The position numbers were made by a program, and so were the translations under genes. Source: an uncultured Flavobacteriaceae bacterium (GTDB lineage Bacteria; Bacteroidota; Bacteroidia; Flavobacteriales; Flavobacteriaceae). From it: a DNA stretch of 64,000 nt. Below the pieces are notes generated by a model. It saw nothing but the letters and a program-made list of their open reading frames with translations, searched no databases and had not been told where the DNA came from. Shown in pieces: positions 1 to 9,774 of the stretch; position 1 is the stretch's first letter; every line of letters begins with the position of its first letter. The stretch spans positions 124,001-188,000 of the forward strand of contig CANKUU010000001.1 of assembly GCA_947486785.1 (NCBI GenBank), in the 5' to 3' direction.

Positions 1-416
1 ATTAAACCAAGAGCGCCAGCAAGGCCAATTGTAATGCCAATTACTTTTCTAGAAGATACTTTTTCTTTGACAAGAAATATGGACAAAATAAGAACAAAAA
101 TTGGAGTTATAGTGATTATAACAGCGCTATTAATGGGTGTTGTTAAGGCCAAACCTTTAAAAAAGGCAAGCATATTAATGCCCATGCCTAATAAGGCGCA
201 CAGTAAAATACGACTATAATCTTTTTTTCTAATCTTCTCTTTAGGACCCAATAGAGAAATGCACCAAAATAGTATAGCCGCCCCAATTACACGTAAAGCA
301 ACAAAACCTGAAGGCTCTATATAATATGGCATAATGCCTTTGGCAATAGTATGGTTTATGCCGTAAACTGTGGTTGCCCCTATAGCAGCTAAGATAGCTA
401 AGGTGTTTTTATTCAA
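1..416 (-). CDS. EamA/DMT-superfamily transporter, N-terminal part (runs off the window)
   Basis: Translating the minus strand from a TTG at 414-416 gives a continuous hydrophobic protein starting MNKNTLAILAAIGATTVYGI and containing AKGIMPYYIEPSGFVALR and TTPINSAVIITITPIF. This is the usual layout of the first EamA domain of drug/metabolite transporters (helix 1, then P-x-x-x-x-x-R). About 138 codons are present and the rest lies beyond position 1. No in-frame ATG lies upstream. The TTG start overlaps the TGA stop of the upstream ArsC-like gene (TTGA), which suggests translational coupling. An internal ATG (residue 30) is possible but would remove helix 1. Substrate unknown. Confidence 0.8.
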   Translation of the reverse strand, partial: MNKNTLAILAAIGATTVYGINHTIAKGIMPYYIEPSGFVALRVIGAAILFWCISLLGPKEKIRKKDYSRILLCALLGMGINMLAFFKGLALTTPINSAVIITITPIFVLILSIFLVKEKVSSRKVIGITIGLAGALGL

Positions 417-766
417 GAATGTATAGTTGTTTTTGCAGCCAAAATAACCTTCTTGCTATTACCAATAAAGATTTGATCGTTTACAATAATCACCGGTCGT
501 TTTAAAAAGGTGTAATGTTCTAAGATCAGTTTTTTGTATTCAGGTTCTGTAAGTTTTTTTTCATGCAAACCCTGTTGGCGAAATAAGCGAGCTCTTTTGC
601 TAAATAAGGCTTCATAGCTACCGCTTAAGTTTTTCATTTCTTCTAATTGAGAGTCGCTAATCGCTTCTTTTTTAATATCTTGAATCTCGATGTCATTTAA
701 AGGCTGTAGTTCTTTTAAAATAAGCCTACAGGTATCGCAAGAGCTAAGGTGGTAAATCTTCTTCAT
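413..766 (-). CDS. ArsC/Spx-family (arsenate reductase-like) protein
   Basis: This 117-residue protein has the size and shape of the ArsC-like thioredoxin-fold family. The N-terminal redox site is C10-x-x-C13 (SCDTC). It is followed by the family's helical middle part and a conserved FLKRPV segment near residue 90, which carries the cis-proline loop. It overlaps the downstream transporter gene by 4 bases, so the two are probably one transcript. True arsenate reductases and Spx/YffB-like proteins cannot be separated by eye. The CxxC motif is shared by many Bacteroidota members of unknown substrate, so arsenate reduction is not asserted. Confidence 0.85.
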   Translation of the reverse strand: MKKIYHLSSCDTCRLILKELQPLNDIEIQDIKKEAISDSQLEEMKNLSGSYEALFSKRARLFRQQGLHEKKLTEPEYKKLILEHYTFLKRPVIIVNDQIFIGNSKKVILAAKTTIHS

Positions 767-826
767 AATGATCTTTATTGGTACAAAGAAATTAATTTCC
801 TTTTAAAAAGAACGCTAATGTTGGGG

Positions 827-1522
827 TTATTTTGCTAATGCAAAATCGACAGCTTTTTGCGAATGAATTTTAGTTGTGTTAAAAGTAGCAATAGACACGT
901 CAGTGCTTGAAACTAATAGTGGAATTTCTGTACAACCAAAAATAACTCCTTCTGCCCCCTTTTCTTTTAAGCCATTAATAATGGTAATATAACTTTGCCT
1001 AGATGTTTCTTTGAAAACTCCGAAAATCAGTTCTTCATAGATGATTTGGTGTATCGTATTTCTTTCTTTTTCAGACGGAATACTAATTTCAAGGCCGTAT
1101 ACTTGGTTAAGAATTTTGTGGTAAAAATCTTTCTCCATGGTGTATTTTGTGCCTTATAAGGCAACTTTATGTAATTTTTTAGCTTTTATAGCATCTCCAG
1201 TAGCATGCGCAATATGAAGAAAAGGTACTTTGACAGCATTAGTAATACGATGGCTAACAATATGTATGGTATTGGTGCAAAGTAAAATTATATGAGCACC
1301 TGCTTTTTCTAACTTTAATGCTTCTAGTTCTATAATAGCTCCTATTTTGTTCCAATTACCAACAAAAGATAATTGTTCTATTTCAGCAAAATCTACCGAA
1401 GTCATAATTACTTTTGCTGAATGTGAGCCCCCTAGGCGTTGTTGGGTTATTTGATTAATAAGTTCATAATATACCTTTGATGATTGCCAACTCATTCCTC
1501 CAATTAATCCAATAGTTTTCAT
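827..1522 (-). pseudogene. Aspartate/glutamate racemase family protein interrupted by an in-frame stop
   Basis: Two open stretches in the same frame make one complete racemase of about 231 codons. The first (1154-1522) starts MKTIGLIGGMSWQSS and holds the first catalytic cysteine, C82, in LLCTNT. The second (827-1153) reads GTKYTMEKDFY and holds the second cysteine, C197, in FGCTEIP. Between them, codon 123 is TAA (1154-1156), where the family has Leu in the motif V-x-L-L-G-T. A single T-to-A change in TTA would explain it. No other lesion is visible, so this is a recent nonsense mutation or a sequencing error. The start at 1522 is preferred because the longer ORF reaching 1618 adds 32 residues with no family match. 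Confidence 0.88.
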
Positions 1523-1654
1523 ATCTATTTTACTCAGCTTTAGTATCTTCGTAAAGCAAATATATTGAATACCTTTGGGTAATAAATAATTGTTATTTAC
1601 AGCGCTAAGCCAAACCATAGGTTTGGTTTAGTTTCATTTTTTAAATCTTTTGAC

Positions 1655-2116
1655 ATGATTAAATTACTAAAAACCAATTTAGAAGTGCGCAAAGCCTTTT
1701 ATGCGATTTTAAAAAATACCCCTAAAGAAGACTTACTTAAAATACCAAAGGGATATAACAATAACATTTGGTGGAACATTGCTCATGTAGTGGTAACACA
1801 GCAGTTATTGGTCTACAGATTAAGTGGGCAAGAAACCATAGTTGCTCAAGATTTGATTGATAAGTTTAAAAAAGGAACTACCCCTGACGGTACGGCTACT
1901 GATTTAGAATTTGATTTGGTTAAAAGTTTACTTTTTACAACTATTGAAAAAACAATAGAAGATTACGAAAAAGGTCTTTTTTCTGAGTTTAAAGAATATA
2001 CCACAAGCGCCAATGTAACTTTATCAAATGTAGATGATGCAATACCCTTTAATTTCTTTCATGAAGGCTTGCATTTAGGAACTATTTTTTCACTTCAAAA
2101 AGCAGTAAAGCTTTAG
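1655..2116 (+). CDS. DinB-like family protein
   Basis: A 153-residue all-helical protein of the DinB/YfiT superfamily, judged by the spacing of three likely metal-binding histidines: H44 in NIAHVV, then H136 and H140 in FHEGLHLG. Members form a four-helix bundle. Many are metal-dependent thiol transferases or hydrolases, but function varies, and no specific reaction can be read here. The gene is convergent with the downstream lipoprotein gene; the two stop codons overlap by 4 bases (2113-2116). Confidence 0.85.
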   Translation: MIKLLKTNLEVRKAFYAILKNTPKEDLLKIPKGYNNNIWWNIAHVVVTQQLLVYRLSGQETIVAQDLIDKFKKGTTPDGTATDLEFDLVKSLLFTTIEKTIEDYEKGLFSEFKEYTTSANVTLSNVDDAIPFNFFHEGLHLGTIFSLQKAVKL

Positions 2117-2853
2117 AATTGTGTTTTGGAGAGATATTTTTTTACCTCGTTGTGTGAGAGCACCATTTCAATAGGGCCTTCTGCAAATGAACTTACTTCA
2201 TAAGGGTTGTAAAGCAGTTTTAGTCCTTTTTGGGTAAATCCCATATTTTCTGGCAGGTAAAAAATATCATCTTCAAACATTAACCCCGAATAGTTAATTG
2301 ATTTATTTTGTGGAATTTTTTCTTTTTCTCTAAATTTTTTTTCTGCAAAAGTTCTAAAATCATCAACATTTATAAAAAGCTCCGCATTGCTTATTTGATG
2401 GCTAGAGCGTTTATCGAAATTAACCAATTGTGTTGAGCTATAACCATGTGCACCTCCTGTAAAAATATAGCTCGAAAGCTCAATTGTTAAATAATGGGTA
2501 TCCTCATAGCTAACCTTTCCGTTTATTTCAACTTCCCATTTGGTAGCTTCATGATTATACTGTTTTTGAAAATTAAGATAGCCCAGTTTAAAAGAATCAA
2601 TGGCTTCATTAATGGTGGTAGCTTCGGTTTCTTCGTCAAACGATAGTAAAAGAATAACGTGTTTTTCTAAGGTAGAATTAATTGTTTCTGAAATTTTAGA
2701 TTTTCCTAATCCTTTTGGCATTACAAGAGTAACCTCAGGGCAATTTTCACAAGAACTGGTGTAAAATTCATAAGGCTCAAAGGCGATTTTTAGTTCTTTT
2801 TGACAAGAGAAAAAAAATAAAAACGCTACTAAAAAACAAGGTGTAAATTTCAT
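2113..2853 (-). CDS. DUF4163/DUF3298-like (RsiV-type) lipoprotein
   Basis: The 246-residue product begins with a lipoprotein signal ending FFFSC, so Cys17 is the likely lipidated residue. The body has the DUF4163-then-DUF3298 pattern. The first half has long amphipathic strands (residues about 35-150). A TGGAHGYSSTQLVNFD motif near residue 140, followed by an L-x-P-E-N-x-G-F-T segment, marks the DUF3298 half. Related domains occur in the anti-sigma factor RsiV and in many Bacteroidota periplasmic proteins. No anti-sigma part is present here, and the role is unknown. Confidence 0.8.
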   Translation of the reverse strand: MKFTPCFLVAFLFFFSCQKELKIAFEPYEFYTSSCENCPEVTLVMPKGLGKSKISETINSTLEKHVILLLSFDEETEATTINEAIDSFKLGYLNFQKQYNHEATKWEVEINGKVSYEDTHYLTIELSSYIFTGGAHGYSSTQLVNFDKRSSHQISNAELFINVDDFRTFAEKKFREKEKIPQNKSINYSGLMFEDDIFYLPENMGFTQKGLKLLYNPYEVSSFAEGPIEMVLSHNEVKKYLSKTQF

Positions 2854-2879
2854 TTAAACAATGGTGAAATGTAGTAAGC

Positions 2880-2911
2880 TTTGTATGCGACCAAAGATAA
2901 CAATACATTTG
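2880..2911 (+). promoter_or_regulatory. Candidate Bacteroidota promoter of the cystathionine gamma-synthase-like gene
   Basis: TTTG at 2880-2883 and TACATTTG at 2904-2911 are separated by 20 bases. This matches the Bacteroidota primary-sigma consensus of TTG, 17-23 bases, then TAnnTTTG. Transcription would start near 2915, giving a leader of about 15 bases before the ATG at 2930. Confidence 0.6.
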
Positions 2912-2929
2912 TAGATATAATTAGATGTC

Positions 2930-4084
2930 ATGAACGAAAAAAAGTTAAATTTTAATAGTAAAACCATTCACGGAGGACAAAAACCAGATGCAGCCTATGG
3001 CTCGGTTATGCCACCGATATACCAAACTTCTACTTTTGCCCAAACGACTCCAGGGGGGCACAAGGGTTATGAATATTCTAGAAGTGCAAACCCCACAAGA
3101 ACGGCTTTAGAAAATTCTTTAGCAAGTATAGAAAATGGTAACTATGGTTTAGCTTTTTCTAGCGGACTGGCAGCAATTGATGCAGTAATTAAACTATTGA
3201 ATCCGGGTGACGAAGTACTCTCTACAAATGATCTTTACGGGGGTAGTTATCGCCTATTTAAACAGGTTTTTGAAAAATTTGGCATTAGCTTTAAGTTTAT
3301 TGGAATGCATAATGCAGCCGATATTGAATCGAATATTTCGTCAAAAACAAAGTTGATTTGGGTAGAAACACCCACCAACCCTATGATGAATGTAATTGAT
3401 ATACTAGAAGTTTCAAAACTTGCCAAAAAGCACAAAGTGTTGTTAGCTGTTGATAATACCTTTGCTACGCCTTATTTACAATTACCTTTAGATCTTGGAG
3501 CTGATATTGTAATGCATTCCGCTACCAAATATTTAGGGGGGCATAGCGATGTAGTGGTTGGGGCTTTAGTGGTAAAAGACAAAGATTTAGCCGATAAGCT
3601 CTATTTTATTCAAAATGCCAGCGGTGCTGTTTGTGGTCCTATGGATAGCTTTTTAACCCTTCGTGGAATAAAAACCCTTCATGTAAGAATGCAACGACAT
3701 TGCGAAAATGGAAGAGCAATAGCTCATTTTTTAGCAAATCATTCTAAGATAGAAAAAGTATTTTGGCCTGGTTTTAAAGAGCACCCCAACCATGAAATTG
3801 CAAAAAGCCAAATGAAAGATTTTGGAGGTATGATTTCTTTTATTCCAAAAGGTAGTAGTTACGAAGATGCTATAAAAATTGTTGAAAGTTTAAATTTATT
3901 TACCCTTGCCGAATCTTTGGGTGGTGTAGAAAGTTTGGCAGGTCATCCCGCAAGTATGACACATGCGAGCATACCAAAAGAAGAGCGAGAGAAGAGTGGT
4001 GTAGTAGATTCTTTAATACGTTTAAGTGTAGGTATTGAAGACGCACAAGATTTGATTGCAGACCTTGAACAGGCAATCCAATAA
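2930..4084 (+). CDS. metB: Cystathionine gamma-synthase/lyase family PLP enzyme
   Basis: A 384-residue Cys/Met-metabolism PLP enzyme. Visible family landmarks are YEYSRSANPTR (residues 47-57), SSGLAA (77-82), the Asp of AVDNTFATP (173-181) and the Schiff-base lysine K200 in SATKYLGGHSD. The C-terminal part has ESLGGVESLAGHP, typical of gamma-synthases and gamma-lyases. It would act in the cytoplasm in transsulfuration or methionine synthesis. Synthase, cystathionine gamma-lyase and methionine gamma-lyase are close relatives, so the symbol is a best guess. No SAM riboswitch fits in the 76-base leader region. Confidence 0.85.
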   Translation: MNEKKLNFNSKTIHGGQKPDAAYGSVMPPIYQTSTFAQTTPGGHKGYEYSRSANPTRTALENSLASIENGNYGLAFSSGLAAIDAVIKLLNPGDEVLSTNDLYGGSYRLFKQVFEKFGISFKFIGMHNAADIESNISSKTKLIWVETPTNPMMNVIDILEVSKLAKKHKVLLAVDNTFATPYLQLPLDLGADIVMHSATKYLGGHSDVVVGALVVKDKDLADKLYFIQNASGAVCGPMDSFLTLRGIKTLHVRMQRHCENGRAIAHFLANHSKIEKVFWPGFKEHPNHEIAKSQMKDFGGMISFIPKGSSYEDAIKIVESLNLFTLAESLGGVESLAGHPASMTHASIPKEEREKSGVVDSLIRLSVGIEDAQDLIADLEQAIQ

Positions 4085-4136
4085 TTATTTATCAAATTTT
4101 CAAAATAATAATGCTTAAATTATTGAAATAACATAA

Positions 4137-5546
<1,410 letters not shown>

Positions 5547-5565
5547 TCAATTCAAATTTTTATTG

Positions 5566-5604
5566 AAAAGACCTGTCATTTTAGAAATGGCAGGTCTTTT
5601 TCTT
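5566..5604 (+). terminator. Rho-independent terminator after gdhA
   Basis: A stem AAAAGACCTGTCATTT (5566-5581) pairs with AAATGGCAGGTCTTTT (5585-5600) with one G-T wobble and a 3-base loop, followed by a T-rich tail. It lies 20 bases after the gdhA stop. Confidence 0.85.
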
Positions 5605-5696
5605 TGTGCCAAATAAACACACTTATCTTTTTATCGTTACTTTGTAAAAATTAACTACAGTTAGTTTAGCTATAGTTTTTTGATGTATAATTTGAG

Positions 5697-5730
5697 TTGG
5701 TTTTTTTGGCATCATTTAAAACTATCTTTG
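5697..5730 (+). promoter_or_regulatory. Candidate promoter for recO and the downstream TonB receptor
   Basis: TTG at 5697-5699 and TATCTTTG at 5723-5730 are 23 bases apart, the upper limit of the Bacteroidota spacing rule. The -7 element lies 20 bases upstream of the recO ATG at 5751. Confidence 0.5.
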
Positions 5731-5750
5731 TTATAATAGAAACCAAGTAA

Positions 5751-6470
5751 ATGCAAGTCACCACAAAAGCGATTGTTCTTACCACATTAAAGTATGGTGA
5801 TACAAGCCTAATTGTAAAGGCATTTACAGCATCAGATGGTTTAAAATCATATCTAATTAAAGGGGTTTTGTCGTCTAAAAAGGGAAAATTAAAGACAGCA
5901 TATTTTCAACCTTTAACACAACTCGAAATAGTTGCCAATCATAAAAATAAAGGTGCTTTAGAAAGTATTCGAGAGGCTAAAGTTAATTTTCATTACCAAA
6001 CGTTGCATACCCAAATAGCAAAGAATGCGATGACCCAGTTTTTGGCAGAAATGTTAGGTAATAGCATTTATGAAGAAGAAAGTAATCAAAATCTTTTTGA
6101 TTATATCGAAGCATCTCTTCAATGGTTAGATACTAACGATAGTATTTCTAATTTTCACATACACTTTTTAGTAAATTTAACCAGATATTTGGGCTTCTAC
6201 CCAGATACTAATGATTTAAATGCAAACTACTTTGATTTGCTTGAAGGTAAGTTTACCAATATCTTATCACTAAACCCAATTTTGAAAGATGAGAACCTTA
6301 TTTTTTTTAAAAGAATATTAGGCATAAATTTTGATGCACTAGAAACAATAAAAATGAATAAAGCCAATAGACAAGAATTATTAAAATCGTTGGTTTTGTA
6401 TTTTAAATTACATTTGCACGGATTTCGAAAACCTAAATCTCTTGCTATTTTAAATGAAGTTTTTAGTTAG
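5751..6470 (+). CDS. recO: DNA repair protein RecO
   Basis: A 239-residue RecO homolog. The N-terminal OB-fold part opens with MQVTTKAIVLTTLKYGDTSLIV, characteristic of the family, and continues with YLIKGVLSSKKGK. The rest is the helical RecO C-terminal domain. RecO loads RecA onto SSB-coated DNA in the RecFOR pathway. The stop codon lies 7 bases before the start of the TonB receptor gene, so both are probably cotranscribed, although no functional link is expected. Confidence 0.92.
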   Translation: MQVTTKAIVLTTLKYGDTSLIVKAFTASDGLKSYLIKGVLSSKKGKLKTAYFQPLTQLEIVANHKNKGALESIREAKVNFHYQTLHTQIAKNAMTQFLAEMLGNSIYEEESNQNLFDYIEASLQWLDTNDSISNFHIHFLVNLTRYLGFYPDTNDLNANYFDLLEGKFTNILSLNPILKDENLIFFKRILGINFDALETIKMNKANRQELLKSLVLYFKLHLHGFRKPKSLAILNEVFS

Positions 6471-6477
6471 CGTAACT

Positions 6478-8892
6478 ATGATGCGAAAGATGCTATACGG
6501 CATTTTATTTCTATGTTTACAAGAGGTCTTAGCCCAAGAGATAGTTGTTTTGGATTTAAAAACTAAAGAGCCTCTAGTTAACGTAGCAATTTTTAATGTA
6601 GATAAGTCGAAAACGGTTTTATCCGATTTTGATGGTAGAAGTGATTTATCGATTTTTGATTTAGATGAGCGTATTACTTTTAAGCACATCAGTTATGAAG
6701 TTTACAAAACAAACAAAGGCAAAATTGTAAAACAGAAAGGTAAAATTTACTTAAGCCCTAAACTAGAACAACTTGATGAAGTTGTAATATCTGTTTCGAA
6801 ATGGGAGCAGCAGAAAAAAGATGTTCCAAATAAAATTGAATCTATAAGCGCTAGTGATATTGCATTTACAAATCCGCAAACTGCGGCCGATCTGCTTCTA
6901 AATAGCGGCAAAGTATTTGTTCAAAAAAGTCAGTTAGGTGGTGGTAGCCCAATGATAAGAGGTTTTGCAACTAATAGATTGTTGCTTACCGTAGATGGTG
7001 TTCGTATGAATAATGCTATTTTTAGAGGGGGCAACATTCAAAACGTAATTTCATTAGACCCTTATGCTATAAAAAATACAGAAATAATCTTTGGTCCTGG
7101 CTCTGTAATATATGGTAGTGATGCTATTGGTGGGGTAATGAACTTTTATACCAAAAAAGCAGATTTTTCAATTGATGAGAGCAATACGTTTTCGGGTGTT
7201 ATGAACTATCGTTTTGCTTCTGCAAGCTCAGAAAATACGGCACATTTCGATTTTAATTTTGGTAAAAAGAAATGGGCTTTTTTTACAGGAGTTTCGTATA
7301 ATAATTTTGGAGATTTAAAAATGGGTGCGCATGGCCCAAATTCTTATTTAAGAAATAACTATGTAATTCGAAGCAATGAGCTAGATATTGTTGTTGAAAA
7401 TGAAGATCCTAAAAAACAGGTTACAACAGGATATAGTCAAATAAATTTAATGCAAAAAATAGCCTTTAGGCCAAATAATAAGGTGCAAGCCCATTTGGGT
7501 TTACATTATTCAGAGACATCTGATTATTCAAGATACGACAGGTTAATTCGACCCAATAGAACGGGTACAGGACTTCGATATGCCGAATGGTACTACGGGC
7601 CACAAAAGTGGTTTATGGGTAATCTACAAATTAGTAAAAAGGGAAAAGGCTTGTTTTATGATGGCTTAAAAATTACTTCTGCATATCAGCATTTTGAAGA
7701 AAGTAGAATCGATAGGAGTTTTCAAGAATTGGATAGAAGCAGAACAGAAGAAAAGGTAGATGCGGTTTCTTTAAATATTGACTTTGAAAATAAAAGAGTT
7801 GGAGATTTAAGGTTTTATTATGGAGGCGAATTTATTTTTAATAAAGTTGCCTCTAAAGGGAGAATCGAAAATATTGAAACAAAAACGATCTCAAATGCAG
7901 CATCACGTTATCCTGATGGGTCTACATGGCAAGCTCTTGCAGCCTACACCAATGTTGAATACAGAGCAAAGCCCAATTTAACAATGCTCTCTGGTTTGCG
8001 TTATAGTCATGTATGGCTAAATGCAGATTTTGACAAAACTTTTTTTCCTTTTCCTTTTGATAATGCCCATTTTAATAATGGTGCGTTAACAGCTAGTGTT
8101 GGTTTAAGCTGGTTTCCAAAAGAGGATTTACAAGTTACTTGGAATGGTTCTACTGGTTTCCGTGCACCAAATATTGACGATATTGGAAAGGTGTTCGACT
8201 CAGAACCGGGCGCAGTAGTAGTGCCAAATTTAGATGTAAAACCAGAGTATGCCTACAATGTAGAAATAGGGATTAAAAAAAAATTTTCTGATAAAGTGGT
8301 ACTAAAAGGAGCTGCTTTTTACACCTATTTGGTAGATGCATTAGTCCGTAGAGATTTTCAGTTTAATGGGCAAAGTGAGATAGAATATAATGGTGAACTA
8401 AGTACCGTTCAAGCTATACAAAATGCTTCAAAGGCATACGTTTATGGCTTTGAGTTAGGTTTAGACGTTTTTATTGGCGAGAATTTTTCTATAATTTCAA
8501 ACTTTACTTTCACAAAGGGTTTCGAAGAAGAAATTAGCGGAGTAAATTTACCGAGCAGACATGTTGCTCCTAGCTTTGGAGATGCTCATTTAAAATGGAA
8601 GAATCAAAAATTTAATGCAGATCTTTTTTTAAATTATAATGGGGAAATTGCCTTTGCTGATTTGGCACCCTCAGAGCAGAAGAAAGATTATATTTATGCA
8701 AGTGATGCAGATGGCAACCCATTTTCGCCGTCGTGGTATACGCTAAATTTTAGATCTCAGTATGCCATATCAAACGCATTAAAAGCGACCTTTTCGGTTG
8801 AGAATATTACTAACCAAAGATATAGATCGTACTCTTCAGGTATTGTAGCACCAGGTACCAATCTCATTTTAGGCTTAGAATATAAATTTTAG
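6478..8892 (+). CDS. TonB-dependent receptor, heme/hemoglobin-receptor-like
   Basis: An outer-membrane receptor of about 804 residues. The ATG at 6478 is chosen because it follows the recO stop and gives a clean signal peptide (MMRKMLYGILFLCLQEVLAQ). An upstream ATG at 6454 lies inside recO. Domains in order: carboxypeptidase-regulatory-like domain (about 22-95), plug domain starting at DEVVISVSKWEQ, then a 22-strand barrel ending in the aromatic LGLEYKF. The plug reads PMIRGFATNRLLLTVDGVRMNNAIFRGGNIQNV; the RGF-x(3)-R-x(4)-VDGVR-x-NNAIF-x-GG pattern resembles heme/hemoglobin receptors. The ligand is inference only. Confidence 0.88.
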   Translation: MMRKMLYGILFLCLQEVLAQEIVVLDLKTKEPLVNVAIFNVDKSKTVLSDFDGRSDLSIFDLDERITFKHISYEVYKTNKGKIVKQKGKIYLSPKLEQLDEVVISVSKWEQQKKDVPNKIESISASDIAFTNPQTAADLLLNSGKVFVQKSQLGGGSPMIRGFATNRLLLTVDGVRMNNAIFRGGNIQNVISLDPYAIKNTEIIFGPGSVIYGSDAIGGVMNFYTKKADFSIDESNTFSGVMNYRFASASSENTAHFDFNFGKKKWAFFTGVSYNNFGDLKMGAHGPNSYLRNNYVIRSNELDIVVENEDPKKQVTTGYSQINLMQKIAFRPNNKVQAHLGLHYSETSDYSRYDRLIRPNRTGTGLRYAEWYYGPQKWFMGNLQISKKGKGLFYDGLKITSAYQHFEESRIDRSFQELDRSRTEEKVDAVSLNIDFENKRVGDLRFYYGGEFIFNKVASKGRIENIETKTISNAASRYPDGSTWQALAAYTNVEYRAKPNLTMLSGLRYSHVWLNADFDKTFFPFPFDNAHFNNGALTASVGLSWFPKEDLQVTWNGSTGFRAPNIDDIGKVFDSEPGAVVVPNLDVKPEYAYNVEIGIKKKFSDKVVLKGAAFYTYLVDALVRRDFQFNGQSEIEYNGELSTVQAIQNASKAYVYGFELGLDVFIGENFSIISNFTFTKGFEEEISGVNLPSRHVAPSFGDAHLKWKNQKFNADLFLNYNGEIAFADLAPSEQKKDYIYASDADGNPFSPSWYTLNFRSQYAISNALKATFSVENITNQRYRSYSSGIVAPGTNLILGLEYKF

Positions 8893-8903
8893 ATATAAAA
8901 AAA

Positions 8904-8930
8904 CCCTAACGATTAGGTTAGGGCTTTTAA
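8904..8930. terminator. Bidirectional terminator between convergent genes
   Basis: CCCTAAC (8904-8910) and GTTAGGG (8917-8923) form a 7-bp stem with a 6-base loop. The stem is flanked by A-rich sequence on the left and CTTTTAAAAA on the right, so it can end transcripts arriving from both the TonB receptor and the repeat lipoprotein gene. Confidence 0.75.
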
Positions 8931-8950
8931 AAATAAAACGGTACTATAAA

Positions 8951-9391
8951 TTAGTGTTTTAATTCATTCTTGATGTTTTTAGCAGCATCAACTGTTTTAT
9001 CAGCAGTTTTAGTTGCAGCATCTTTTACATCGCCTGCGGCTTTTTTAGTAGCATCAACTGCATTACCAGCAGCATCTTTAGCAGAATCTACAGCATTACC
9101 AGCAGCATCTTTAGCCGCATCCATTGCATCAGAGCCAGCTTCCATTGCATCTGAACCTGCTTCTTTAGCAGCATCCATTGCATCAGATCCAGCTTCCATT
9201 GCATCCGAACCTGCTTCTTTAGCAGCATTCATTGCATCAGATCCAGCTTCCATTGCATCCGAACCTGCTTCTTGTGCAGCATTAGCAGCTTCTTCAGTTG
9301 CGTCCTTAGCTTTGTCAGCGGCCTCTCTGCACGATACAAATGATACTGAAAGTGCAAGCACCATAATTGAACTTAAAATTACTTTTTTCAT
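8951..9391 (-). CDS. Repeat-rich lipoprotein (LEA-like/YtxH-like helical repeats)
   Basis: A 146-residue predicted lipoprotein: MKKVILSSIMVLALSVSFVS followed by Cys21. The body is almost entirely helical low-complexity sequence. Three copies of the 18-residue unit EAGSDAMEAGSDAMNAAK are followed by 11-residue units such as DAAGNAVDSAK and DAAGNAVDATK, then DAATKTADKTVDAAK. The 18-mer is itself 7 plus 11 residues; both 11 and 18 fit whole numbers of alpha-helix turns. The start at 9391 is chosen over an upstream ATG (9424) because it directly precedes the signal peptide, and a -7 element (CAAAGATA on the plus strand, 9422-9429) covers the upstream ATG. Similar repeats occur in stress-related LEA proteins; the function here is unknown. 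Confidence 0.82.
   Translation of the reverse strand: MKKVILSSIMVLALSVSFVSCREAADKAKDATEEAANAAQEAGSDAMEAGSDAMNAAKEAGSDAMEAGSDAMDAAKEAGSDAMEAGSDAMDAAKDAAGNAVDSAKDAAGNAVDATKKAAGDVKDAATKTADKTVDAAKNIKNELKH
9044..9283 (-). repeat. In-frame tandem repeats of 54 bp (three) and 33 bp (about two)
   Basis: The 54-bp units start at 9122, 9176 and 9230 and differ at only a few bases. Shorter 33-bp units occupy roughly 9044-9109. All are whole-codon repeats inside the lipoprotein gene, so copy number can change without a frameshift. Confidence 0.9.
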
Positions 9392-9424
9392 GTTTAATAG
9401 TTTTAGTGTTTTGTCTAACTGCAA

Positions 9425-9774
9425 AGATATACGTATTAATTTGCTTTTTAGATGCTCTGTATCAAATGTTTTTATTTCAAATGCACCAACAAGGTCGTTT
9501 TAACCAAAATAAAGGCTGCTAAAACATCCTATATCCTTAGGTATACTTAATTTTAATTTATTTTAGAACCATTTAACCGTCTTACATTATTCCAGAATAG
9601 GCTAGTTGATTTTGGTTCATTTTAGTGGGTGGCTAGTAAACTTATTTTTAAAGTATGGGTTTTTTAATTCTAAAACTGAACTACTAATTTTGGTTTTAGC
9701 AAGGGCAATATGATTTATGTGATTCAAAATCGCTAATTTTGCAGCCTAAAATACAGTAACTGAAGCATTTTCGT
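9425..9774. other. Intergenic region upstream of ileS, no gene seen
   Basis: About 350 bases with stops in all frames and no convincing small ORF or hairpin. Near the right end TAATTTTG (9734-9741) is a fair -7 element for ileS, whose ATG is at 9775, but no clear TTG -33 element is found at the right distance. Confidence 0.5.

Noticed and set aside
1523-1618. Upstream extension of the racemase start to 1618
   Set aside because: The added 32 residues do not match the family, which begins at MKTIGLIGG.
2854-2929. SAM riboswitch before the cystathionine gamma-synthase-like gene
   Set aside because: Only 76 bases are available and they hold a plain promoter; no riboswitch stems are visible.
6454-6477. 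ATG at 6454 as start of the heme-receptor-like gene
   Set aside because: It lies inside recO and adds residues before a clear signal peptide that starts at 6478.
9122-9283. Regular 54-bp repeats resembling a CRISPR array
   Set aside because: There are no spacers. The repeats are contiguous, coding and in frame inside the lipoprotein gene.
8970-9503. A 177-codon ORF on the plus strand rich in Ala, Ser and Pro
   Set aside because: It is the antisense of the repeat lipoprotein gene. Its repeats mirror the 54-bp units and it has no sensible protein features.
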